This document shows positions 1 to 10,703 of a DNA stretch of 64,000 nt, one piece after another. Every line of letters starts with the position of its first letter. Position 1 is the first letter of the stretch. Under the pieces are notes generated by a model. That model did no database searches, was not told the DNA's origin, and was given only the letters and a program-made list of their open reading frames with translations. A program made the translations under genes and the position numbers. This DNA comes from Atrina japonica (lineage: Eukaryota; Mollusca; Bivalvia; Pterioida; Pinnidae): NCBI GenBank assembly GCA_030159075.1, contig BROG01000234.1, positions 62,001-126,000 of the forward strand, given 5' to 3'.

Positions 1-897
1 TGAACTTGTTGGTGTAGCTGGTAGAGAATCAGATTTTGATGGAGTTGAAAATTCTGACTTTGGCAATTTAGGCTCAGAAGCTGGCAAATTTTGTATGAAA
101 TCCATCACTTTGAATGACGACATTGAAGAAATGGCTGGTGGAGGCAGAGGAATTGAAGAAGGGGAGGTAACTGAAGCAGATGAGACATTAATATCCTGAG
201 GTAGTGACATTCCAGATCCAATAGCACTCATTGAAAATGGTGATGGAGAGTTATCAAATATTCCGTGCTTGTTTGCTTTGTGAGTTTTTAGGAAGTACTT
301 GTTACAAAATTCTCTGTCACAAAGTTCACAATAAGCATCCTGGTGAAAAATACGACTAGAACCATCCAGTTTCCTCCCTTCTTCATCTGCACTGATGTCC
401 TTGCTGGATGGAGATTCTGCATCTTCCAGTGTAAATCCATTATGATTATTGTTGGTTTCTCCATTACCATTAGGTACAAATGCATTACTTTGCAGTAGTT
501 CACTACCAAGTCTGTGGTACTTAGTAGGAAACTGTTCATTGTTATTTTCTTTTGGACAAAGTTTTAATGGACTAGATTGTTTTTCCTCTGTTGTTGGTGA
601 AATCTCATCCTCTGCTGATGGAGATTTCTGACTAGTTGGTTGACTCGGTAATTTTGATGATGTTAGTTCCTCTTCTTGTTCCAGATCGGAAACAATTTTC
701 CCATTGGTTCGTTCATGTGTCATGTCTTCCTTGGATACATGGCTTGGATATGGCATCCCAGATTCCAATGAAGGTACATTTTCGGCACTATAAGATACCC
801 GTATTGGTTTGCTTTGTTTTCGGCGATTTGATTTCATTTTGTCAAATGCCAAGACATCCATTGCTAACATTTGTGCGGCTGAGGTTGGTAAATACAT
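1..897 (-). CDS. C2H2 zinc-finger protein with RRKQ (NuRD-type) motif, N-terminal exon, runs off left edge
   Basis: Reading the minus strand from the ATG at 897-895 gives 299 codons without a stop, open to base 1, so this is the 5' coding exon of a longer gene. TGA sits in frame directly before this ATG, so coding cannot extend upstream within the exon. Later in-frame ATGs are codons 10, 13 and 21. Met21 (837-835) would start the protein MKSNRRKQSKPIRV, closely resembling the MSRRKQ N-termini of SALL, FOG and BCL11 proteins, a motif known to bind RBBP4/7 of the NuRD corepressor; Met13 has the best Kozak context. Residues 189-211 form one C2H2 finger: C190, C193, H206, H211, spacing C-X2-C-X12-H-X4-H, ending in a KHG linker. 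The rest is Ser/Pro/Glu-rich and looks disordered, as expected of a nuclear transcription regulator. I cannot assign an orthologue. Partnering with NuRD is inference from the motif. Confidence 0.88.
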   Translation of the reverse strand, partial: MYLPTSAAQMLAMDVLAFDKMKSNRRKQSKPIRVSYSAENVPSLESGMPYPSHVSKEDMTHERTNGKIVSDLEQEEELTSSKLPSQPTSQKSPSAEDEISPTTEEKQSSPLKLCPKENNNEQFPTKYHRLGSELLQSNAFVPNGNGETNNNHNGFTLEDAESPSSKDISADEEGRKLDGSSRIFHQDAYCELCDREFCNKYFLKTHKANKHGIFDNSPSPFSMSAIGSGMSLPQDINVSSASVTSPSSIPLPPPAISSMSSFKVMDFIQNLPASEPKLPKSEFSTPSKSDSLPATPTSS

Positions 898-940
898 TCA
901 AAATTGTTATATCAACAGATTAACTCTGTTGTATTTCTAA
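898..940 (-). other. 5' UTR and candidate 3' splice site of the zinc-finger gene
   Basis: On the minus strand a moderately pyrimidine-rich stretch ends in CTTTAG, with the AG at 938-937, giving a possible acceptor 39 bases before the first ATG. Joined to the putative first exon at 7311-7360, the intervening 5' UTR has stops in frame with the coding exon, so translation would begin inside the 1-897 exon. The acceptor is ordinary in strength, and CAACAG slightly closer to the ATG is an alternative. Confidence 0.4.
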
Positions 941-3530
941 AGGTTAAGTTTGTTGCAAGTCACTTTAAGTTTATTGGTGATCAATGATGATCATGTCTGT
1001 TTCTCCTTGTGTTAGCATATTAATGTTCTTTCGCTATCATTGTTGTTTTGTTCTTATGCCTGAAAAATACAGGAAAAAAAAATAATTAGTTTACATTTCA
1101 AAATTAAAAAGTTCAGTAGCTGATTTAAACTCTTAAAGAAATTAGAATAATTAAAAAAAAACAAATATGAAAAAAAAAAACAAAACAAACAAATCATAAA
1201 AATTACTGAAATTCATTTTTAAAGAAAACAGAAATAATTTTATCTTTTTACTTCTAAGACTATATATAGAAAATATGAATACAGTGTTTGTGTGTACTTG
1301 CTCAAATAGCCCACACAAAAAGCTGTATAATGGGAAATATCCATTTCCTTCATTACAAAATGTAGATATTTGTGTGTACATGTATATCAAAATGTCATTT
1401 TGATGACTTCTCTGTACTGAAGGCATGATCATAAATGTAAATATATACATTAGAAACGCCCATCTCAAGCTATTCCCTAGACTACATGTTTGTTTGTCTG
1501 TTGTTGTTTTTCATTAATCAATTTGGAAAAAAAAATAAGCAAAATTTATAAAACAATATTACATCAACAAATAAATTAATCAGCAATTTACATGTGCCAC
1601 AGAAATGCATACAAGAATGTTAACATATTTTAGTGCTATAAAACTTTGAATGAAAAAAAGTATAATAAAATCCAAATTATTGATTTCCCAAGCATTGAAA
1701 GACGGAATGGAAAAAGGTATGCATTCTAAACATTGAGATTTCCTATTTATTTTATTTAAACAGATTATCAAATTTCATCTACATCATCACTGGAACATCT
1801 GTTTTTAACTTTAAGTTATGTGTAAAAGTATTACAAAAACTTCTGTTCATTCCAAAATAAATATGATCAACTGATAGGCATATGTCGTTATGTATTCATC
1901 AATACTGCTTATTTCTCAGTTTAACATTTCTGTAACATGTTGGAACACAGCATCTTGATAAATTTTATCTTTTTCAGTTTTATCAAAAGTTATACAAGTG
2001 TAATATACGACAACATGATTTCCTAACTTATTCCACTCCACTCATTATTTAGTCATTTGTTTATAAAGTGTGTTATGTTTCCAATAGTTTTAACATAAAT
2101 TCATTGCAGGATGTACATTTGATAATCACTCTACTAGTTTTACAACATGTGCAGCAACAATGTTAGATATGTGAGTTATTTCCCTTCTTCCTTTCCCTAA
2201 TATTACCCTTTGCTTTAGTTATATACATCTGATTTCTGAGAAATTTCTTATGATTACAACCCTCACTGTACCAATGTTTTCTAAATTTTTCAATTATAAT
2301 CCTAACATACTAAAATCTTCAGTAAATTCTTACAAAATGAGTATTTTATATTTAAAAATTTGGACCTACAGATATGTAATTGAATATTCTTTTTTAAAAA
2401 TTAAACAAATTAAAATAAAAACAACAACAACATTTTGTCATTTACAGAAGAAAAATATCTTTGCAATTCAAAAGGTTTAAAAATTAAAAAAAAAAAACTT
2501 ACTACTGACAATGAGTTTTAAATTGAAATGGAAGAAGAACTGAAGTTTAATGTTTTACGTTAATACATGCATGTATCTAAAGAAAAAATATGAAAATTTA
2601 AAAATTAAAATGCCAAAACCAAAAATGTTTTAAAATAAATTAAATTGCAGTTTAAAGAAATCATATTACATAAATATATACAAAATCCAACAGGAAACAA
2701 GTTTGCAAATATAACAATGTAAATCCTATATCAAATATTTGGATGCAAAATAATTCTCTTATTTTTATCTACAATAAAACTAAAAGCTATTTAAATATAC
2801 CTGAAATCTACTTCCTTCTAATTCCAATGACTCAATATTTTCTCAGTGTTCAAAGATACAAAAGGTACATGCACAGTTCAAAGACCAAACTAATGAATGA
2901 ATAATCCCCAATATTCATTGTATTCCAACTACAAACTTTGCAATGTGAACATATTATACAACTTAATATTATAAATAACCCAATTCAAAAGCTGTATCAA
3001 TAATTCATGTATCATTCAACTGATGTTAATTAGCAAGAAATATCTGTTATTTACAAAATCTATTATTTGCATCAATAAGGCATCTGTGATTACTGGCCAA
3101 TAGATTTTCTACATGTATAGCAAACCTGATTGTTTGCTTATTTGCAATGATTTTTGTTTTGATCTAACAACACTGACATTACCTAATAGAGCACCTTTTG
3201 AAAACTGAATGTGACAGGTGGTATAAGAGTGTATGAAACGAATTATCAACTTTTAACACTATAAACACAATACAAATAGGTGCTAAGTGGGAACAATACA
3301 ATATACCTGTATACATATTGAAATAAATTAATTACATCAATATGTTATCCAAGTATGAAAAACTATACAATATAAAAAACTAAAAGTCAATTTATATATA
3401 TAATATTCTACCACACATTTGTCATTAGTTTAAACAAATAAGTATATATTTTTCAGCCTTTATCAAACATATTTTTTCTTCATTGACAGATTTTGAAATA
3501 CTTATGCAGACGTTTAGAAATAAAAAAAAA

Positions 3531-3655
3531 TTACTGGTCAACCATACCAGTGAGTAAATGAAATGAAATGGAAAATTACTGGTTAGTTGGACCAATTATC
3601 AGAGAGATTTCACCAGGATTTACTGGTTTTTCTGGCAAGACTGGTGAATTTCAAA
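3531..3655. repeat. Degenerate ACTGGT-rich dispersed repeat
   Basis: The hexamer ACTGGT or its complement recurs about six times, in TTACTGGTCAACC, ATACCAGTGAG, TTACTGGTTAG, TTTACTGGTTT and AGACTGGTGAA contexts. The alternating orientation suggests an old palindromic dispersed element rather than a simple tandem. Family not identified. Confidence 0.3.
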
Positions 3656-4019
3656 AACTCTACTTATGTAACTATATAATAAACACTCCTTTTAAAATAA
3701 ACTGACAGCACAGTGATATGTACACTTACATGTGATATACACCAAGCACAGCTGCTTACTTGTTGATTTTCACACTCCAGATTAAAATCTAATTCCACAT
3801 CATATCAAATCTATACACTAACTGCTGATAGCTACAAAGGAACACCTACCCATCAACTGTTAATTACAGGTGAAAACCTAGTCAAATAGTCAACAGGTAT
3901 ATAACATGCATTTTGATTGACAGGTCCCTGAGGTGGTGATTACACTCATCTAGATAAATGATAGCTACTAAAGTCACATTTTTTCTCAGCTGATCGTGAT
4001 TTCTATTACAAATCAAAAG

Positions 4020-4022
<3 letters not shown>

Positions 4023-4103
<81 letters not shown>
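4023..4103. repeat. (AT)n microsatellite, about 81 bp, pure
   Basis: About 40 uninterrupted AT units followed by an ATAC/ATAT transition. It is perfect over its length, so it is likely highly length-variable and able to extrude as a cruciform. It creates a spurious Tyr-Ile repeat reading frame on the minus strand, which is not a gene. Confidence 0.97.
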
Positions 4104-4107
<4 letters not shown>

Positions 4108-7100
4108 CATATACATACAAATTTCCTGTATGAAACTGATTTTCTAAATTCTTTGTTCATTGAGAATTAAATAAAAGAAAATTAAATAAAGAAAAAAGCA
4201 TACATTTATGTATGCAACATGCATTTAAAGTCTTACCAACTTTGAATTTTTTTTTCTCAAGTTATGAAAACTTCCATTCTAATCCAAGTGATATCATTGT
4301 GGCAACTATTTTAATCCAATATGTCCAATGTACAACAACAAAATAAAATTTCTTATTCATCCTTTCCCTCATAAATATTTCATAGACATAACTTGCTTTT
4401 ATTGATTTTTATTTCTGTTTACAATGCTGCTAATATAATCAAATTCCCATTAAAGTCTTTATATATAAGTTCAAAGAAAGATATACTTTTATCTTCATTT
4501 AGTTAACTTAATGACAATAAATACTTATTTCAGCATGAATTAAAAATTTCAAATTGACATATGGGCTATCCAATTAAAGCAAACATACACATTCATCTAC
4601 AGTACATTTTTAAAGTCCAAATTAAATGCCCGTGAACATGAGTATGTCACTTTAGAGGGTTTTGTTTTCAAATGAAACATAAAGCTAATTATGCAAGCTT
4701 TACAATTTTTAATCCTATTGACTTTTGTGAATTGTGGTAATCAATAATTTGACATTGACTCTCTCAGAAAACTTTTCAAAAATTAAACACTTATATAAAC
4801 TTTGACTTTTCTTACTCAATTTAATCACACAGATCTTTGAATAACAACTAATAAAAGAGGGAATGACTCTTTTACTTATACATGTATACAAGAGATTAAA
4901 ATATTTCATAAATGGCTTGTATTCATATAATAAGTTAAAACTAAGTAGTCAGTCCCCCTTTCCAACAAAATTTAATCTCATAATTTGTGTATTTTTTAAC
5001 ATGTAATATAATAAAATGAGTTGCACAAATTGAGTTATTCATGAATATTAAATACCCAGTAAAAACTCAACAGGAAACCATTGAACTTACACTGAAAACA
5101 CAATCAATAAGTCGTACTTCTGCTTCAACACTCCAGGTTAAAAAAATCTAAATCCATTCAGTAATTATGAATCAATTGTCTTTCAGCAATTATATTTCCA
5201 TCAATATTCCATCTGATAAAGGGTCATGATCAATACAACATTTGATTTATGACTATTTAAGTTTAAATTAAAATGGAAAATTGCCATCTGGGATAGGTGG
5301 GATTGAACTTTCATGAAAAGCAAATTAATCCATTAACATGATGAAACATTTTTTTTTAAATGAAACTTAAATCATCTATAATAGAGCACCAACAAATACT
5401 AGTTTATCTGCTATTTTTCCTTTGTAAATAGAAATGTAAAGATACTTAGTTCTTGTATATATCAAAAGCGTGCACTCACTATTTTTACTGTAGTATGGTT
5501 AACACATGGTGCCAATTAAACAAATGTAGTTCTGGAGTTTCTATAACAAATTAATGTCCAAGTATCACCTTGTCTATAAATAAGTGTAGCTAGATAACCT
5601 TATCTTTTTTTCATGGATAATATGGCTTATAGCTATATCAAAGGCAGCATATAAATCAAATTCATATTGATCCTTATCATGTATTTTTGTTGAATTGAAG
5701 AACTTAAAATTAAATCATGGCAATGATTAACTACATACCTAAGGCAAACAAACTAGTCTCCTGTCATCGTCCGTACAGAGTGGATTTTAAAAGTTTAGCT
5801 TTAAGACAATTTTGTGTAACTTTCAAGTCAAATGATAAGTGATATATATGTAACATAAAAAGTCCCACTATGTCCAGTTGAAGCCATCAAATTTGCCATA
5901 TAAGGAGTGGTTTCATCTCGACTTATGATATTATATCAAGGTCTACTGGCCTCTGGTCATTATTTTATATTCCAAATGAGATGTTTGATAGATCACCCTC
6001 CCTGATCTCAAAAGCCATCCTTTGGACAGGTCATAAGTCACAGATGACTATTGTTGTTCTTATTATTCAAAGCATTTAAAAATCCTGTGGAAAAATTCAA
6101 TATTGTAAAAACTCTGATCGATTAAGATACCTGTCTGTCAATCAAAAAATGTGGACAAGAAAAATAGATCTGCCAAGTTAATGCCTTAATTGTTCTTTTT
6201 TGTCATTGCTTTGTAACCTGATTCTTTCACATTAAACTTTCCACAATATCCATTTCAAAAGAAATACTGATCTGTCAATGTTAAAAATTAAAGTCAAATA
6301 AACTGTAGATTAATTTGGAAATCTGATGAAGTCAAATCAATTTCAAACATGTTTACAACTTCAAACACTGTTACAAAATCTAACATTTTGTAGTTACAGT
6401 GACAAGTTAACTTTTCAAACTGGTCATTTACCGAATGCTGAAGTGAATAGGATATAGGCCTTGAGGATTAAACAGACAAAGAATACAGATGGTACAACAA
6501 AAAGATTTTTTTCAATACTGCCACATTGCTCATTCCATCCACAACAAAACATGGGCATTTCATAAAATCAATATGATCAATTTCTCTACTACAAACTAAC
6601 CTAATTCAAATTATACAAAATATCGCAAATTAAGTGATACTAACAATTTCACAGTTAGAAAATATTTCACGGCCAAAAATTATATATAATATGTTTCACC
6701 ATTAGCCTAAATACGATTTCGGTTTTTATTTTATACATATTTTTTTCACTTCTCGTCCAAAAACCGTAAAATTAAACTAAAATCATAGTTACAATATCTT
6801 GATAATTCTTGGTTTTTATATTTTAAAAGCTGTACGTGAAACAAGACCTTATCACTTACGTTGTGCTTTTTACACGTTTGAGGCCGATTGTTGTTCTGAG
6901 GTAAAGTTGCTGCTGATACGATGTGTTGTTCTAAGACTTTTGCTAAATTTAGTAAGTTCATTGAAGTTGGAGAAAAGTAATTTCGCAACAGGACAATGCA
7001 GTAAATATTAGCACTAAACAAACGATCTTTAAACACGTTTCTTTTTACTTCTTTGTTACTCACATCTTAGATCCTTAAGATCGGCTGATACAAAAATGAC

Positions 7101-7310
7101 AGCCAAATTAAAATTTAACCAGTCCGTCCGATACTGGACAAAAAGATCGATAACTTCAACTAAACAAGAAACAATTTTCTTAATTTTTTGTACGTACCAT
7201 TTGCCTCCAAAGTACACAAATGAACACATTGAAACGTCCTTAATTCAATCAGTAACAAATCCCATTTTTTTTCATTTACATGTGAACATTTTTATCGTAA
7301 AAAAAATTAC

Positions 7311-7360
7311 CTCCATGGGCTGCCGCAACTGCACTAACTCGCCATCTTGATCTTTTTCGT
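7311..7360 (-). other. Putative noncoding first exon of the zinc-finger gene
   Basis: The minus-strand exon ends with CCCATGGAG before the donor GTAATTTTTTT (GT at 7310-7309). The transcription start is assumed to lie just upstream of the AAGATGGCG motif. The ATGGCG opens a three-codon frame and the later ATGGAG would reach a stop after splicing to the candidate acceptor, so this exon is probably untranslated leader. Confidence 0.45.
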
Positions 7361-7384
7361 ACCCAGCATTCCACCGATGTAAAC

Positions 7385-7453
7385 CAAAATGGCGGAAGTT
7401 TAAAACGGCGACCGATAGCTTATCCACTCCTTAATACACGGACTGCATATATC
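7385..7453 (+). other. Putative noncoding first exon of the plus-strand gene
   Basis: The exon begins around AAAATGGCGGAAG and ends at CATATATC before a near-consensus donor GTAAGTATG starting at 7454. The only ATG opens a four-codon frame, so this is 5' UTR. The downstream coding exons of this gene are not securely located in the window; 37088-37160 is the best candidate. Confidence 0.5.
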
Positions 7454-10400
7454 GTAAGTATGAATTTAAAATTTGTTATTTCCTTTCGAATCTGATCTTA
7501 AGATATTTCACTATTAGAATCTCCGTTCAAATTTTGAAAGGAAGTTATGACATTTGTATATTCTGTGTGTGGAATGTCAAGACGTTAAGCCATTGAGCAG
7601 TCAAATTAATGTTTACACTTTTCAGTGGCTATTGTTTTGGCCGAAGAAATCTATTCACAGGGGGCCTGGCACATGTCATAAACAGATGATCCACGCCCAC
7701 TAAACTTAAAAAGGGACGAACTTGCTTACATCATATTTAAATGAGCATTAAATTATAAACAGATGCGAATTCAGATTTCCAAATAAGTCCATTTTATTTC
7801 CATGGTTACAATTTAATTTGACACGAGACTTGGACTGAAATACTTTAACAAATTGCAGACACGCTGCAGGAGTTATGGAGAATTAATTATTCAGTTAGGG
7901 CGGATGTTGAGGCAAGGTTTAATATTGTTGATTAAAAAAAAAAATGAAATTTTAAAGCATTTAGATCAATTGAATTTAAAAAAAAAGATCTAATTGGCAA
8001 TTGACAAAATTGTTATGATAAAGATACAGAATTATTTTTGGATGATATTTTCATAAAGCTTTGACAGGACTATTAGATATATTTTTTAAACATTATTTTG
8101 AATTTGAGCTCTAGGAATTAATTTAATCAATAATTTTATCAACATTTCCAAGCATAAATGGGCTTAATTTCTTCAAAACATCATCGTTATTGGTAATTTT
8201 ACTCATACTAGTAAAAGATATAATGGATATTTATATAAAAATGTTGTTTTGAGGTGTTGTATGATTGATTATAAAATTATGATATGGGTAGTTATGCAAT
8301 GGACACACAACTCCACACTTAAAGTAAGGATGAATTAAACAAGCTATTTTTTGCTCAGATTTGATTTATACATGCAGGCCTCTGTATGTACTTTTCATCT
8401 TTTCTGTTGGTCATAAGTAAAAGTACATTTTTATGTGACAGAAGAATTTAGATCAGTTGATGTAATGAACATGGACTTAATAAGCTTTCAGTGTATGGTG
8501 TACGTACATAGTAGTTAAAGTACATCTTACTTTGATAAATTTATTCTTCTACTTATTAGTAATGTGCACAATATCAAATTTAGTACATGGCTCATTTTCA
8601 TAAATAAACACAGTAAGCCTAACAGTGCAACATGGAAATTGAATCAGATAAAGAATACCATATGTCTTGATAACATGTAAATGGACATAAGTCTCCACAT
8701 CATGAAAGGCTTATCAGCAAGTACTGGTGATGTGGGGGTCCTAGCCAATATCTGCATGTGTGTGTGGACACAAGTCATGCCTATCTGCTCATTATAGGAG
8801 ATAGTGAGTCCTTACCTTAGATGCACAGGTACTAGGCCTACCGGTATGTGGGGCTTTTGTGGGCACATATCTTGGCCATTGCCCATTATCAAAGGAGGGG
8901 GCACATGCCTCTACATCATTAATGGCTTATCTGCAAGTGTTGGGGTTTGGGGGTCAGGATCCTGAGTGTTTATAGGGGCAGAACTTAACATAGGTTTATA
9001 GTATATGCTACAACAGAGCTACTGGTAAACTATTATGTATTGGTCTGGGTGGGGGATGAGTGACTCCACCTAATCCTGTATATTTACATCTAGACATGCA
9101 CACCATTGTTCTCCACAACTGTATTAGCTTACTTATTTGTGGTGAAGATATTGGAATTTTGAGATCATTATTGTTGATGAAATTTTACACTAAAACTTTC
9201 TCTAGAATTCCTAATCCTTGATTCAAATTTCTACTGAGCTCCTTTCTTTCTTTTTGTTGTTTTTTTAAAATTTTATTCTTAATATTTTAAAAATGTTCCT
9301 ACATGTAGTTGTTCATTAAAAATCTTCTCTGACACTTCTTACAAATGTTATGAAAAGAAAAGTAATTTTCACATTTGCTCATGACATAATCACCTTTTGT
9401 ATGTAATTTTTTATTTGCTAGGGGATATTTTATTTATCCATTTTGTCAACAAATCTTGAGTTATATAAATTAACATCAGCCTTATCTACTTAAGATTGTG
9501 TATACATGACACTTAATAGTTTAATGATTTTATAGGTACATACAAAGTACTTCCTGAGCATCAAATCTATATATGTTGTTTAGATGTAGTGAATCTTACT
9601 GTGAATAAAATATTCAATAAACAGGTTATATGTGTCAAAAGACTTAGTTTATGCTTGGTTATATCTACCCTATGTTGATTATTTACAATATATGGCTTTG
9701 TTTGGTGGGTTTCTGACATCTGTTGGGATTCCTCATATCATTGTTTACTATAATTAGCAATTTTGTGGAAGGTGTTGAACATAAATTCTTATTTTCTCTT
9801 ATTTGTTCAATCTTATTTCAAGAAATTTGATTACCGCCTTCATTTTTTAAATTTGGCCTTATAACTATAGAGCAATTTTGTTTCTGATTCAGCAAAAAGC
9901 CCAGATGGCTCAAATATTTCACCCCAGATTAATGTCTGTTTTATTATAACTGGGACAAAAATGTAGACATTTAACATTATTTTGGAAATTAAGAACTACA
10001 TTGTGTTTAGTTAATTTGTTAATTTTTTTTTTACAGAAATTATTCTGATATAATTTACACTTGTTTAAATATTGTTTCCCCTAGCAAGTATACCTTTCCC
10101 CCTAAATTTAAGTCGGTTTTCCTAGTTTTCCTGTAGACGAACATAGATGTCTATATTATCTTAATAGCAAATTAAGGAAGTAGTGCACATCGAATGGGAT
10201 AGAACAATCTGTTTTTTTGTTATTGTTTTTTTTAAGGTATTCTTAATGTTGAAATTGAAAACTGTAAGAAAATATTTAGGTGGCACTGAATAAAATGATG
10301 AAAGAAAATGTGACAGCACTGGTTTTTGTTTTGTTTTGTTGTTGTTTGTTTTTACTTTTTTGTTTTATTTTATATCGGTTTTTGTTTTGTTTTGTTTTAT

Positions 10401-10703
10401 TTAATTTTTTAGGGGGGTCTTTATGTGACTGTGCTAGGGTTTAACTAAAATTTCAGTTAGAAGTGTGTTGATATTTAGCAGATGACAAAGTAGAGAGAGA
10501 TTAAATATACATTATGTAGACCAGTTAAAGCCAGTGAAAACATAGTGCAATGTATTTGATTTCATTGCTTCCAGAGAACAAACATCATGTATGGTTATCT
10601 AATATTGCAAATTTTAAGCTCGCTTTTCTTTTTTTCAAGTATTTTCCAAAGAGTAATTTTATTAGAAGAAAATCATTAATATCCATGGAATTCCTCTCCA
10701 TTT
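7454..10703 (+). other. Intron-like sequence, start of the plus-strand gene's first intron
   Basis: AT-rich DNA without a supportable exon. It holds homopolymer T-rich stretches, a TTTTG-type tract near 10318-10405 and the diverged tandem duplication at 8690-9010. Nothing else recognisable. Confidence 0.35.
8690..9010. repeat. Diverged tandem duplication, period about 213 bp
   Basis: A block around 8693-8760 (CATCATGAAAGGCTTATC, then AGCAAGTACTGG and GGGGGTC) recurs around 8908-8965 as CATCATTAATGGCTTATC, GCAAGTGTTGG and GGGGGTC. The two copies are clearly related but substantially diverged, and the segment is more G-rich than its surroundings. Confidence 0.45.

Larger units (their letters stand above)
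941..7310 (-). other. Probable first intron of the zinc-finger gene
   Basis: About 6.4 kb of AT-rich sequence with no coding exon I can support on either strand. It contains the long AT microsatellite at 4023-4103, a degenerate ACTGG-rich segment near 3531-3655, and many A- and T-runs. A plus-strand segment at 2109-2175 has acceptor- and donor-like ends but no supporting context. Intron status depends on the splice sites called at 7310/7311 and 936/937. Confidence 0.4.
7311..7453. promoter_or_regulatory. Bidirectional promoter with opposed YY1-like ATGGCG motifs
   Basis: This short segment stands out by its CpGs (ACGG, GGCGACCG, GCCGC, CTCGCC) in CpG-poor DNA. On minus, AAGATGGCGAG (ATG at 7345-7343) matches the YY1 consensus AAnATGGCGG. 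On plus, AAAATGGCGGAAG (ATG at 7389-7391) matches YY1 overlapping an ETS-like GGAAG. Both ATGs open very short frames: ATG GCG AGT TAG on minus, ATG GCG GAA GTT TAA on plus. Splice donors face outward on both sides: GAG|GTAATT on minus after 7311 and ATC|GTAAGTATG on plus after 7453. YY1 sites at metazoan TSSs often double as a start-proximal ATG. Reading this as a shared head-to-head promoter is inference, but it explains both flanking transcription units. Confidence 0.65.

Noticed and set aside
2109..2175. Plus-strand segment with TTGCAG acceptor and GTGAGT donor, one frame open
   Set aside because: It is weakly bounded upstream, has no partner exon on plus, and sits inside the proposed intron of the minus-strand gene.
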